Origin: Rhodocyclaceae bacterium UBA2271
Lineage (GTDB): Bacteria; Pseudomonadota; Gammaproteobacteria; Burkholderiales; Rhodocyclaceae
DNA length: 60,874 nt
NCBI GenBank assembly: GCA_002347405.1
Contig: DDXB01000028.1
Span: 1-60,874 of the forward strand
Direction: 5' to 3'
The position numbers were made by a program, and so were the translations under genes. The notes under the pieces are model-generated. The model did no database searches. It had not been told where the DNA came from and was given only the letters and a program-made list of their open reading frames with translations. Position 1 is the first letter of the stretch; each line of letters begins with the position of its first letter. Below are positions 8,504-17,220 of the stretch, one piece after another.

Positions 8504-9376
8504 ATGACAACGAACCCCACCTTCCAATCCGAAACGGTCATGCAACCGCGCTCGGTAGAACAGTTAGTGGCCGGCAAGCCAACTTCCGATGGTGCCGGAG
8601 TGCAACTGACACGCGTGCTGACGCAACAGCTACAGCATAGGCTCGACCCGTTCCTGATGCTGGACGCCTTTGGCAGCGACAATCCGGACGACTACATCGC
8701 CGGATTTCCCGACCACCCACATCGCGGCTTCGAGACCATCACCTACATGATCGCCGGCCGCATGCTGCATCGTGACAGCGCCGGGCATGAGGGGCTGCTC
8801 GAAAACGGCGGCGTCCAGTGGATGACCGCCGGTCGTGGTGTGATTCATTCGGAAATTCCGCAGCAGGAAGCAGGCGTGATGGAGGGGTTCCAGCTCTGGC
8901 TGAACCTGCCCGGCCGCGACAAGATGTGCGCGCCCTGGTATCGCGATTTCGCCGCAGCCGACCTGCCGCGCTTCGTGACCGAGGCCGGCGTGGCGGCAAC
9001 GCTGATTGCCGGTGCAAGTCATGGCATGAAAGGCGCAGTGACGCGCGACGCAACTGCACCTTTGTACCTTGATCTCCATCTGCCAGCAGGCACCCGCTTC
9101 ACGCAGTCAATACCGGAAACACACAACGCCTTCATCTATGTTTATCGCGGCGAAGTCGGTGTGGCAGGGAAAACCATTCCACTTCAACGCATGGCGATCC
9201 TCACCAACGCTGCCGGGACCGATGGCGTGGTGATTGAGGCCACCACGGAGGCCAAAGTGCTGTTGATCGCCGGCCTGCCGCTGCATGAACCCATCGTGCA
9301 GCACGGTCCGTTCGTAATGAATACCGAACAGGAGATCAATCAGGCGATAGATGATTTTCGCGCTGGTCGACTTTAA
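8504..9376 (+). CDS. Pirin family protein
   Basis: A 290-residue bicupin. The N-terminal cupin holds the metal ligands at H71 and H73 (DHPHRGFET) and H115 and E117 (GVIHSEIP), with the same spacing as human pirin (56, 58, 101, 103). Bacterial pirins have been linked to quercetinase activity or to redox-sensitive regulation; the role here is unknown. It has its own ribosome-binding site (AAGGAGAG ahead of the ATG) and stands alone between dbpA and an OmpA-type gene. Confidence 0.9.
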   Translation: MTTNPTFQSETVMQPRSVEQLVAGKPTSDGAGVQLTRVLTQQLQHRLDPFLMLDAFGSDNPDDYIAGFPDHPHRGFETITYMIAGRMLHRDSAGHEGLLENGGVQWMTAGRGVIHSEIPQQEAGVMEGFQLWLNLPGRDKMCAPWYRDFAAADLPRFVTEAGVAATLIAGASHGMKGAVTRDATAPLYLDLHLPAGTRFTQSIPETHNAFIYVYRGEVGVAGKTIPLQRMAILTNAAGTDGVVIEATTEAKVLLIAGLPLHEPIVQHGPFVMNTEQEINQAIDDFRAGRL

Positions 9377-9561
9377 CCCGCCATTCGACAATTGTGTACT
9401 GTTTTCGTATACCATTAATACGACAACATCAGCACAGATGCATAACCTGCATTGACAAGTTGCCATGGTTGGTCTTAAAAGATGAATAAGATTTGTGCTT
9501 CCCGGTTGTTACTCGGGAGGTTGAATGGTCTTTTGCACGAAATAACGAACGGAGGTTCACA

Positions 9562-10200
9562 ATGAGCAACATGCGTACTTTGATAGCTATCGCCATTACG
9601 GCTGCACTGGCAAGTGGCTGCGCAACCCAACAACAAACCGAAACTGCTGTCGGCACCGGTGCCGGCGCAGCGGCAGGTGCCGTGCTCGGCACCATGATTG
9701 GCGGCTCCGGCCGCGGTACGGTGGTTGGTGCCACGGTGGGCGCTGGTGTAGGTGCCGCAGCAGGATACAACTGGCCGCTGGTCAAGGAAAAGCTGGGTAT
9801 TGCCACCAAGGACTCCGGCGTAGCCGTGACCGAACAGAAGGATGGCTCGCTCAAGGTGAGTGTGCCGGGTTCAGTCTCGTTCGCCAGCGGCAGTGCGGCC
9901 ATCGACACCAAGCTCTACCCGACACTCGACAAGCTGGCGAATACGCTGAATGAATATCCGGCGAGCACCATAACGGTGATCGGCTATACCGACAGCGTGG
10001 GCGACGTTCAGTCCAACCTTGAACTGTCCGGCCGGCGCGCCGCCGCAGTGTCCGATTACCTCGCCCAGCGCGGCGTCCAACGGAACCGCATGACGATCAC
10101 AGGCAGGGGCGAAGCCGACCCGATTGCCGACAATGCGACCGATACCGGGCGCGCCCAGAATCGCCGTGTTGAAATGGTGATCCGTCCGGCGCAGGGCTGA
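9562..10200 (+). CDS. OmpA-family lipoprotein with glycine zipper (YiaD-like)
   Basis: A 212-residue outer membrane lipoprotein. The signal peptide ends in LASGC with Cys20 lipidated. A glycine-rich zipper (about 30-75) follows, then a C-terminal OmpA domain (about 95-210) with the peptidoglycan-binding motif region SNLELSGRRAAAVSDYL. The start at 9562 is fixed by GGAGG at 9551-9555; an upstream in-frame ATG at 9493 has no signal-peptide sense. Its role would be anchoring the outer membrane to the cell wall. A group II intron remnant begins 14 bp after its stop codon. Confidence 0.9.
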   Translation: MSNMRTLIAIAITAALASGCATQQQTETAVGTGAGAAAGAVLGTMIGGSGRGTVVGATVGAGVGAAAGYNWPLVKEKLGIATKDSGVAVTEQKDGSLKVSVPGSVSFASGSAAIDTKLYPTLDKLANTLNEYPASTITVIGYTDSVGDVQSNLELSGRRAAAVSDYLAQRGVQRNRMTITGRGEADPIADNATDTGRAQNRRVEMVIRPAQG

Positions 10201-10214
10201 TTCAGCAAGACTGC

Positions 10215-10935
10215 ATCGAGTAGGGGGCGGGGTTACCCCCGTCGCCCTCTCACACCACCGGACGTGCGGTTCCGCATCCGGCGGTTCATTGAACACACTG
10301 GAGTCGTCGCATCGTATCAAGCAGCGACACCAGACCTAAACGATCAAAGAAGGACTTCGGGAAAACCTGGTTCATGTGGCTCGCGCCACTGTTCCACCAC
10401 GGCCCTCGTTGATTGAAGGCCGAGCGAAACGCCCGTTCTTCCGTCAGTCCCGCCCTCATCAGGTTCGTGGCGCACGTGTAGGGACGTTTCCACTGCCGCC
10501 ACAGCATGCAGCGCAGTTTGTGCCTGATCCAGCCGTCCAACGCTTCCAGCACCTTCTTGGTCTCGGTCAGCTTGAAATACGCCATCCAGCCACGCAGGAT
10601 CGGGTTGAGTTCGGTGATGGCTGTCGTCAGGCTGCGGCCTCGCGCGCCCTTGAGTATTTCACGGATTTTGTCTTCCAGCCGTGTCAGGCTGGTCGGCGCA
10701 ATCTTCAGCTTCGGGGCTTGGTGCCACGTCAAACTGTAGCCCAGAAACTTCCTCTTCCACGGCGGCGCTACCGCGCTCTTGGCCGCATTGACCGTGAGCT
10801 TGAGCGTGTCCGCCAGAAACCGGGTAATGCTCGCCATGACCCGCTCCCCCGCCTCTTTGCTCTTGACGTAGATGTTGCAGTCATCGGCGTAGCGGCAGAA
10901 GGCGTGGCCTCGGCATTCCAGTTCCCGAGATGGGC
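10215..10935 (-). mobile_element. Group II intron, 5'-truncated (maturase C-terminus plus 3' RNA domains)
   Basis: On the minus strand the end of a maturase gene is followed by the 3' ribozyme sequence. A hairpin (stem with CCGCCGGATGCGG pairing to CCGCACGTCCGG) resembles domain V, then a GGGGGTAACCCC hairpin precedes the end CTACTCGAT at 10215, which fits a bacterial intron 3' boundary. Domains I-IV and most of the RT are missing, so it cannot splice or move by itself. It lies just beyond the OmpA-type gene. Confidence 0.8.
10286..10935 (-). pseudogene. Group II intron reverse transcriptase/maturase, N-terminally truncated
   Basis: About 216 recognisable residues. The sequence starts within RGHAFCRYADDCNIYVKS, which contains the catalytic YADD box (RT domain 5), and continues through the thumb/maturase X domain (KRKFLGYSLTW, LNPILRGWMAYFKL) to a normal C-terminus. 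The palm and fingers (RT0-RT4) are absent. The open frame continues upstream to 10975, but those residues (MVRRGEQANICEAC) do not look like RT, so the break point is near 10925-10935. Confidence 0.85.
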
Positions 10936-11133
10936 AGGCTTCACAGATATTTGCCTGCTCACCCCGCCGTACCACCTCGTATCCGCTTCCTGTTCGTCAG
11001 GCCAGCGCTTTGCCTTCGGCCCCCTCCAGATTTCCAGTCGCCCAGAACACCCTTGCCGTTCGGCTAACTCTTCCCCTTGTCGGGCGAGTAGAGGACTTCC
11101 ACCTCCCAGTGCCCGTCACCACGGCAACAACCC
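10936..11133. other. Probable remnant of a second mobile sequence
   Basis: Between the maturase break point and the uxaA-family stop there are about 200 bp with no credible gene. Segments such as CTTGCCGTTCGGCTAAC and the following purine-rich stretch resemble DNA I associate with mobile-element flanks in proteobacteria, but I cannot name the element. It may be a fragment brought by the same insertion. Confidence 0.3.
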
Positions 11134-12660
11134 TTACATCACCACACCGGCCTGCCAGGGGCAGAATTCCAGGCCACCGATGCCATGAATTTCGCTTTTC
11201 GACGGCTGGCCTGAGGCCGTATCCAGCATCAGTCGGAAAATTCGCTCGCCCATCTCGGCGGTCGACACGTCACCATCGGCGATGATCCCGCAATTAATAT
11301 CCATGTCGTCGCTCATGCGCTCGAACATCGGCGTATTTGTCGCCAACTTCAGGCAGGGCACCGGCTTGCCGCCGTACACCGACCCTCGTCCGGTGGTGAA
11401 ACAGGTCAGGTTGGCGCCACCTGACACCATCCCGGTGATGGACGCCGGATCGTAACCGGGACTGTCCATGAAGACGAATCCCTTCGCCGTCACCGGCTCG
11501 GCATATTTATAGACATCCATCAGCATCGTGGTGCCGCCCTTCGCCGCCGCGCCCAGCGACTTTTCCAAAATGGTCGTGAGGCCACCCTGCTTGTTGCCCG
11601 GTGTCGGATTGTTGTCCATGCGCGCCTGATTGGCGGCGGTATGTTGTTCCCACCATTTGATGCGCGCAATCAGCTTCTCGCCCACCGCCCGAGTCACAGC
11701 GCGGCGCGTCAGCAGATGCTCGGCACCGTAAATCTCCGGTGTCTCCGCCAGGATTGCCGTGCCGCCATGGCGCACCAGCAGATCGACCGCCGCGCCCAGA
11801 GCCGGATTGGCGGTAATCCCTGAATAACCGTCCGAACCGCCGCATTCCAGCGCCACCGTCAGATGACTGGCATCAACGGTGGTACGCTGCGCCGTTTCGG
11901 CGCTGTCCAGCATCGCGCGTAGCTTGGTGACACCAGCCGCCACGGTGGCGACAGTACCGCCTTCATCCTGAATGACCAGTGTCTGTAAGCTCGCGCTTTT
12001 GCTCAGTCCGTAGCGTTCCAGCATGGTGTCGATCTGCGCGACCTCACAGCCCAGGCCCACCAGCAACACACCCGCGAAGTTCGGATGCCGGGCATGGCCG
12101 ACCAGGGTGCGCTCGAGGTTGCCATGGGTATCGCCGTCCAGCGGGATGCAACAACCAGTCTGGTGTGGCAACGCGACGACGCCATCCACATGCGACCATG
12201 CCGCCAGCTTGTCACCCGCATAGGCGTCGGCAATCAACCGTGCCACGGAATTTGAACAATTCACCGAGGCCAGCACCCCGACAAAGTTGCGCGTGCCGAC
12301 CTGTCCATCGGCGCGCACAAAGCCCTGGAAGGTGGCGCGTTCCGCTGCGGGGACGAAAGCCGTCGGCCGCGCGTCTACGCCGAAAGCATAGTCGCGGTCG
12401 AAATCGCCAAATTCGGTGTTGTGGGAGTGCACATGCTCGCCCGGCTGAATCGCGGCGGTGGCAAAACCGATGATCTGGTCGTACTTGCGCACTACCTCGC
12501 CCTTGGCGATGGCGGCAGTCGCCACCTTGTGCCCGCGTGGCACGGCAGTCGTGGTGGTCACGCTCTCGACCGGCGTTCCCAGCGCCAAATCATCCCGCGC
12601 GACAACCACGTTGTCGGCGGCGTTCAAACGAATGCTGGCACGGTCGGCGGCTATGCTCAT
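11134..12660 (-). CDS. UxaA-family dehydratase (altronate/galactarate dehydratase-like)
   Basis: A 508-residue single-chain UxaA-type hydro-lyase. An N-terminal SAF domain (about 10-95) is followed by the large D-galactarate dehydratase/altronate hydrolase domain, with conserved stretches such as GQVGTRNFVGVLASVNCS, HQTGCCIPLDG and ECGGSDGYSGITANPALG. It would remove water from a sugar acid to give a 2-keto-3-deoxy acid. No uronate pathway gene, transporter or regulator is adjacent, so the true substrate is uncertain. Its 3' end abuts the intron/mobile remnant but QAGVVM looks like a natural C-terminus. Confidence 0.82.
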   Translation of the reverse strand: MSIAADRASIRLNAADNVVVARDDLALGTPVESVTTTTAVPRGHKVATAAIAKGEVVRKYDQIIGFATAAIQPGEHVHSHNTEFGDFDRDYAFGVDARPTAFVPAAERATFQGFVRADGQVGTRNFVGVLASVNCSNSVARLIADAYAGDKLAAWSHVDGVVALPHQTGCCIPLDGDTHGNLERTLVGHARHPNFAGVLLVGLGCEVAQIDTMLERYGLSKSASLQTLVIQDEGGTVATVAAGVTKLRAMLDSAETAQRTTVDASHLTVALECGGSDGYSGITANPALGAAVDLLVRHGGTAILAETPEIYGAEHLLTRRAVTRAVGEKLIARIKWWEQHTAANQARMDNNPTPGNKQGGLTTILEKSLGAAAKGGTTMLMDVYKYAEPVTAKGFVFMDSPGYDPASITGMVSGGANLTCFTTGRGSVYGGKPVPCLKLATNTPMFERMSDDMDINCGIIADGDVSTAEMGERIFRLMLDTASGQPSKSEIHGIGGLEFCPWQAGVVM

Positions 12661-12865
12661 GGTCTCGATCTCCCTGATTAGTCACCGCTATCAATAGCGG
12701 AAAACCTGTCTGGCCGCAATAGCCAATTCGCCGATGCCTTACCAAGGGTGGAGAATATTTTGACTTCAGACTGATTGGTCACCCGAATCCCCTTGGGTTG
12801 CTGTCTGAAGCCTACTTGGCTCTTTTTGTAGTGCCTCAGTTTACCCATGACCTGCCCCTCACCAC

Positions 12866-12891
12866 TGACCGCAGGGGGTAGCCTGCGGTCA
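12866..12891. terminator. Hairpin downstream of the AF1514-like gene
   Basis: A perfect 10-bp stem (TGACCGCAGG / CCTGCGGTCA, 6-nt loop) sits just beyond the stop of the gene ending at 12905 and upstream of uxaA. There is no U-run, so it may be a terminator-like or mRNA-end hairpin rather than a classical intrinsic terminator. Confidence 0.45.
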
Positions 12892-12904
12892 ACACCGGTT
12901 GTGT

Positions 12905-13321
12905 TCAGGTGAGCTTACTAGTCCACTCGTCCAGAGCGACACAGGCATCATTCGTCGGGACATGCGGGTCTTTCAACAAACCGATCTGGCAGAGGTGCTC
13001 GTCGCCCTGGGCGTCAAACAAATTGACGTAAGGGCTGACACCATAGGAATCGAAACCACTGGAGTCCGCATAGATGAATGCATACTCGCCAGCAACATCG
13101 ATTTCCAGCATGCCGTCATGGCTCTCACCGTAATCGTGCCAGCGTGTTTTCAGCTTCGCCCCCTCGATGACCGGAGACATCCTTGATGCTTTGCGGTCGT
13201 ACCAGGCAATCAGTACAGGTTCGGTAACTTCCGCGTCCTGATCGGCAAAGTCTGCGGCCAGCTTGGCCGCCATGGAGTAATTCAGATCCGTTGTCGAATG
13301 CGTTATGTGAGCTTGTCTCAT
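12905..13321 (-). CDS. AF1514-like (DUF5619) small protein
   Basis: A 138-residue protein with no signal peptide or membrane segment. The stretch EPVLIAWYDRKASRMSPVIE followed by GMLEIDVAGEYAFIYAD resembles the AF1514/DUF5619 family, a small fold of unknown function. That assignment is from memory of the pattern and is moderate. The start at 13321 is chosen because AAGGAG lies at the correct distance; an upstream start at 13375 would be less well placed. It follows the small gene at 13394-13642 by 72 bp on the same strand, so they may form a pair. Confidence 0.6.
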   Translation of the reverse strand: MRQAHITHSTTDLNYSMAAKLAADFADQDAEVTEPVLIAWYDRKASRMSPVIEGAKLKTRWHDYGESHDGMLEIDVAGEYAFIYADSSGFDSYGVSPYVNLFDAQGDEHLCQIGLLKDPHVPTNDACVALDEWTSKLT

Positions 13322-13393
13322 TTTGTTTTGCTCCTTACTGTTGGGTACGCTCCGGAATCCGGAACGGTATTGCAATCACTTAGGTCAGTAAAT

Positions 13394-13642
13394 TCAAGTT
13401 TCGTTCAAATCCGTTACCTGGCGTGCGTTCCTGAGCACACCAGTCGCCTTGTAGTAGGCTGGAAGACCATTGGCCTTGACGAAAATCGCCTTGGCCGCGG
13501 TTTCGTAGGGCATCAGGTGCCCTGCTTTTGCTGCAGATTTTAGGGGCACGGCCGCAGGCGTCTCGTTACGAACACCTGACGGCGCAAGTGGGGAGGCAAG
13601 ACTTGGTTTGAATAACTCCTTGCTTGGGTGGGTTATTTTCAT
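13394..13642 (-). CDS. Small hypothetical protein
   Basis: An 82-residue protein, basic, rich in Ala, Pro and Lys, with no visible domain. The first half (MKITHPSKELFKPSLASPLA) looks disordered; the second (MPYETAAKAIFVKANGLPAYYKATG) could form a short helical unit. The ATG at 13642 has AAAGAGA about 8 bases upstream. Function is not recognised. It is followed by the AF1514-like gene on the same strand. Confidence 0.5.
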   Translation of the reverse strand: MKITHPSKELFKPSLASPLAPSGVRNETPAAVPLKSAAKAGHLMPYETAAKAIFVKANGLPAYYKATGVLRNARQVTDLNET

Positions 13643-13866
13643 GGTTATGGTCTCTTTCTGTTTCACCATGCTACTGGTGATGTTTCCGGTCTTATGTGGC
13701 CGGTAACGAAACCATCTTCCACCCTTGGCGAGGAATAGCAAACTATATAAGTAAATATAACCCCTTGAAATAATTGAATGCTGTAGGGGCGGGCATGAAC
13801 AGGGGGAGGGAAGTTGATTGATTAGCCTCTTAGTGTCTCGAATTGTGCTGTTTGAGTGGCGTTAGA

Positions 13867-13900
13867 AAGTAAAAACGCCCCGAAAGGGGCGTTTTTACTT
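13867..13900. terminator. Strong bidirectional intrinsic terminator
   Basis: A perfect 15-bp inverted repeat, AAGTAAAAACGCCCC, loop GAAA, then its complement, with A and T runs on both sides so that it can stop transcription in either direction. It lies 36 bp beyond the stop of the GGDEF gene (minus strand) and upstream of the small hypothetical gene. Confidence 0.9.
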
Positions 13901-13935
13901 GTTACTTGGCGGACCAAAAGGCATACCAACAAAAA

Positions 13936-14787
13936 CTAATCAGCACCGGCAAATGAATAGCCATGCTTGTTGAGCTTTGCCCGGTACATGGCCTTGTCAG
14001 CAACATCGAGCAGCGCATCTGCAGTCGTGCCGTCTTTCGGGAAGATCGATATTCCAATGCTGGGGTTGATGCTCAGGCTGATGCTAATGTCCCGCACCCG
14101 AATGTCACAGGGCACCTGAACCGCCTTGATAATTTTTTCCGCGACGATCGCGATGTCGTGATCGCTCTCGGTTTTCATCAAAAGGTACAGGAATTCGTCA
14201 CCGCCATGGCGACAGACCGTGTCATCGTCCCGCGTTGTCTCCTTGAGTCGTCCGGCAATCATTTGCAAGACGAGATCACCCACGTCGTGCCCATACGAAT
14301 CGTTAATCATCTTGAAATCATCCAGATCCAGGAACATCACGGCAAAATGAAGACCATTCCGATTGGCCACTGCCAGTCCATGTTCCAGTCGATCATTGAA
14401 CAGCGCGCGGTTAGGCAGACCAGTTAACGGGTCGTGGAGGGACGCATGGCGCGCTTCGTCCCCCTGCTTGGTAGCCGTGGCCAATTGAGCTTCCAGAACA
14501 TGCCGCTCGTTGACCTCTTCCTTTAGCGCTTTATTGACCAGCGCCAACGCTTCGGAAGCATCCTGTACCTTACTCTCGACGGCCTCGCTTTTTTCGAGAG
14601 CGTTTTCAACGCCTGGCGAAATATCCCCGTCCTGTAGTTCAATCTTTAGATCGGCATTGACCGACGACAAGTCGTCCGCACACTCTTCGACGATTTCCTT
14701 GACGCGCTCGCTTTGGCCCAACACCTTGGTCAGCGACTTGACGGACGAAGGGCTTTTCAACAACTGCGCGATTTGATTTTTTGACAT
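13936..14787 (-). CDS. Diguanylate cyclase (GGDEF) with helical N-terminus
   Basis: A 283-residue soluble protein that should make c-di-GMP from two GTP. Residues 1-110 form a helical, partly coiled-coil region (KVLGQSERVKEIVEECADDL); the GGDEF domain runs about 115-280. The active site is GGDEF at 195-199, and RDDD at 186-189, five residues before it, is the product-inhibition I-site. No transmembrane segment is present. I chose MSKNQIAQLL (14787) because related cyclases begin there; a TTG at 14862 preceded by GGAG is an alternative. A strong terminator follows. Confidence 0.88.
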   Translation of the reverse strand: MSKNQIAQLLKSPSSVKSLTKVLGQSERVKEIVEECADDLSSVNADLKIELQDGDISPGVENALEKSEAVESKVQDASEALALVNKALKEEVNERHVLEAQLATATKQGDEARHASLHDPLTGLPNRALFNDRLEHGLAVANRNGLHFAVMFLDLDDFKMINDSYGHDVGDLVLQMIAGRLKETTRDDDTVCRHGGDEFLYLLMKTESDHDIAIVAEKIIKAVQVPCDIRVRDISISLSINPSIGISIFPKDGTTADALLDVADKAMYRAKLNKHGYSFAGAD

Positions 14788-15354
14788 GCGTTCATGGATC
14801 CTGATGGTAGGCAAATCAAGGTCGCCACAAGCAAGCTCGGCAACGTGTGACGAAACGTTCAAGCATGCTCCACGATCATGAATATTTTTACATTAGGAGA
14901 AAAGGTAGTCAGTGCTCAAACGCACAGAGCGCGGCTAGTTGCACCTTACCGGCTTACGAACCGATGCCTTGGATGGCAATTGGGGAAAGGTAGTTCTTCA
15001 CTATCGGCCCGAAGTCATCTTCTAAAAGGATGATCAAGGACACTTCACGGGATACATTTGTACCGCGCCGCCCACAGGAGCGAAGGAGGAAGACGAAGAT
15101 AAGTGCAGTTACAAGCAGCTCAAACGAATCGTATTTATTTACAAACCGTGGCAAGAAAATCTGCACTGAAGACAGTTTTTGTACGGATTTTTTGAGAGCC
15201 AGAAAGCGAAAATTCTCTTCTGGACGGTACAGTCCAGAGTTGTCGGAACCATGGGAGGTCAAGAGGCTGTTGCCCGGAACCCATTGTGGCAAAGGGTTTC
15301 AGCGGTTTGATACACCAATTTCAAAGAGTTCGCGTTGGCGTACCTTGCTATTAC
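14788..15354. other. Gene-poor, lower-GC stretch
   Basis: About 570 bp between the diguanylate cyclase start and tRNA-Ser. A 112-codon minus-strand frame (14954-15292) contains a hydrophobic run (LLVTALIFVFLLR) but has no family resemblance or good ribosome-binding site. I see no convincing gene, repeat or RNA here. Confidence 0.4.
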
Positions 15355-15447
15355 TGGCGGAGAAGGAGGGATTCGAACCCTCGATCCAGGTTTTGCCCAG
15401 ATGCGCCCTTAGCAGGGGCGTGCCTTCGACCACTCGGCCACTTCTCC
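15355..15447 (-). tRNA. tRNA-Ser (anticodon GCU)
   Basis: A complete 93-nt serine tRNA with encoded CCA. The 7-bp acceptor stem is GGAGAAG / CTTCTCC with discriminator G. The D-arm begins TGGCCGAG, the anticodon loop is CTGCTAA (anticodon GCT, reading AGC/AGU), a long variable arm typical of tRNA-Ser follows, and the T-arm contains GGTTCGAATCC. It lies 42 bp after the lysC stop on the same strand. Confidence 0.97.
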
Positions 15448-15489
15448 GCAGGGGGGCGATGATAAACACATCACCCCCACTGGTCAAAC

Positions 15490-16731
15490 TCAGTCAGGCG
15501 CCTTGTCGAGTCCGAACGCCTGATGCAAGGCGCGGACAGCGAGTTCGAGATACTTTTCGTCCACCACGACGGAGATCTTGATTTCGGAGGTCGAGATCAT
15601 CCGGATGTTGATGCCCTCCTCGGCCAGCGCACGGAACATCTGGCTGGCGACGCCGGGGTGGGAACGCATGCCGACACCGACGGCGGAGACCTTGCAGATC
15701 TTGTTGTCGCCTTCGATGGCACGCGCGCCAATATGGGGCTTGATCTTTTCATCGAGAATCTTGAAGGTACGATCGTAATCGCCACGATTCACCGTGAATG
15801 AGAAGTCCGTCGTACCGTCATGGCCGACGTTCTGGATGATGACGTCGACGTCGATGTTCGCTTCGGCAATCGGGCCGAGGATTTGCGAGGCGATGCCCGG
15901 GCGATCCGGCACGCCCTGCACGGTGAGTTTGGCTTCGTCGCGATTGAAGGCGATGCCTGAGATGATGGGTTGTTCCATTTGATTGTCTTCCTCAACGGTG
16001 ATCAGTGTGCCGGGGGTTTCCTTGCCTTCTTCTTCGAAGCTGGACAGCACGCGCAACTTGACCTTGTATTTTCCGGCAAATTCGACCGAGCGAATCTGCA
16101 GTACTTTCGAGCCGAGGCTCGCCATTTCGAGCATTTCCTCGAAGGTGATGCGATCCAGTTTGCGCGCCTCGGGCACGATGCGCGGGTCGGTGGTGTAAAC
16201 ACCATCGACGTCGGTATAGATCTGGCATTCGTCGGCCTTGAGGGCCGCGGCCAGTGCGACAGCCGTGGTGTCGGAGCCGCCTCGCCCCAGCGTCGTGATG
16301 TTGCCGAATTCATCGACACCCTGGAAGCCGGCGACGATGATAACCGTATCGTTATCGAGGTCGCGCCGCATGTTTTCTTCGTCGATCGACAGGATGCGCG
16401 CCTTGGTGAATACGCTGTCGGTCAGCACCTTGACCTGGGCGCCGGTATAGCTTTTTGCCTTGACGCCCGTATCCTGCAGGGCCATCGCCAGCAGCGCGAT
16501 GGTAACTTGCTCGCCGGTGGATATCATGACGTCGAGCTCGCGCGGGTGCGGGTTCGGAGTGATACTTTTCGCCAGGGCAAGGAGCCGATTGGTTTCGCCA
16601 CTCATGGCGGACACCACCACCACTACTTGATTTCCCTGCGTTTTCCAGCGGTTGACCCGCCGGGCCACATCCCGGATGCGTTCGGGGGTTCCCATCGAGG
16701 TGCCACCGTATTTCTGAACGATCAGTGCCAT
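15490..16731 (-). CDS. lysC: Aspartate kinase
   Basis: Phosphorylates aspartate, the entry step to lysine, threonine and methionine. A 413-residue monofunctional enzyme: kinase domain about 1-245 with VQKYGGTSMG at the N-terminus and GRGGSDTTAVALAAAL in the middle, then two ACT domains (about 265-410) that bind allosteric amino acids. The ATG at 16731 is chosen because MALIVQKYGG is the family start; the ATG seven codons upstream is unlikely. tRNA-Ser follows immediately. Feedback inhibition by lysine and threonine is expected from the family. Confidence 0.96.
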   Translation of the reverse strand: MALIVQKYGGTSMGTPERIRDVARRVNRWKTQGNQVVVVVSAMSGETNRLLALAKSITPNPHPRELDVMISTGEQVTIALLAMALQDTGVKAKSYTGAQVKVLTDSVFTKARILSIDEENMRRDLDNDTVIIVAGFQGVDEFGNITTLGRGGSDTTAVALAAALKADECQIYTDVDGVYTTDPRIVPEARKLDRITFEEMLEMASLGSKVLQIRSVEFAGKYKVKLRVLSSFEEEGKETPGTLITVEEDNQMEQPIISGIAFNRDEAKLTVQGVPDRPGIASQILGPIAEANIDVDVIIQNVGHDGTTDFSFTVNRGDYDRTFKILDEKIKPHIGARAIEGDNKICKVSAVGVGMRSHPGVASQMFRALAEEGINIRMISTSEIKISVVVDEKYLELAVRALHQAFGLDKAPD

Positions 16732-16911
16732 TTTCGGTCCACAGACTTGCAAAGCCGTGCATTTTATCCGATCAGCAGATTTCCTGAAATTTTATGTTGT
16801 CTATGACTTGTATGGCGCACAAATATCCGATATGCTTGCCTACTATGACTTCAGTTGTAGCAGATAACCGACTCGTCATACCCATAAAGTATTTCTTAAA
16901 AGGATAACCAT

Positions 16912-17202
16912 ATGAAAAACACAGATAAAGCTGATGCTCGCGAAATCCGCCGCAAGCTGGGTCTGAACCAGCAACAGTTCTGGTCAAAGCTGGGTGTCAC
17001 CCAGAGTGGTGGTTCGCGCTACGAGAGTGGTCGCAATATGCCTCGCCCGGTCCAGCATCTGCTGCGCCTGGTTCATGTCGAGCAAATCGACATCCAGAAG
17101 ATCAAGCGCGAGGATTACGAAGTCATCGAATTCCTGCGTGCCAAGAATTCCGAGATGTTCAAGGACCTGAAAAAACAGGCCAAAGTCTGGAAAAAAGGCT
17201 GA
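16912..17202 (+). CDS. Small helix-turn-helix protein
   Basis: A 96-residue protein with an XRE-like helix-turn-helix (about 8-50, AREIRRKLGLNQQQFWSKLG then SRYESGRNMPRP). The basic C-terminus (EMFKDLKKQAKVWKKG) may bind nucleic acid or another protein. AAAAGGATAACCAT supplies the ribosome-binding site. It is a free-standing gene divergent from lysC, with no toxin-like partner next to it. It probably binds DNA; the target is unknown. Confidence 0.75.
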   Translation: MKNTDKADAREIRRKLGLNQQQFWSKLGVTQSGGSRYESGRNMPRPVQHLLRLVHVEQIDIQKIKREDYEVIEFLRAKNSEMFKDLKKQAKVWKKG

Positions 17203-17220
17203 CCAGCCCTCATTATCGGA

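Noticed and set aside
10376..11188. Plus-strand frame of 270 codons
   Set aside because: It is antisense to the maturase remnant and reads into the uxaA-family gene without any family resemblance.
14954..15292. Minus-strand frame with a hydrophobic run
   Set aside because: No ribosome-binding site, no recognisable domain and poor codon pattern; kept only as a note in the gap entry.
15030..15581. Plus-strand frame of 183 codons
   Set aside because: It runs antisense across tRNA-Ser and the end of lysC; EKEGFEPSIQ is the usual false translation of a tRNA complement.
16912..17202. Toxin-antitoxin antitoxin
   Set aside because: No toxin-sized gene is adjacent on either side; the neighbours are lysC and a radical SAM gene.
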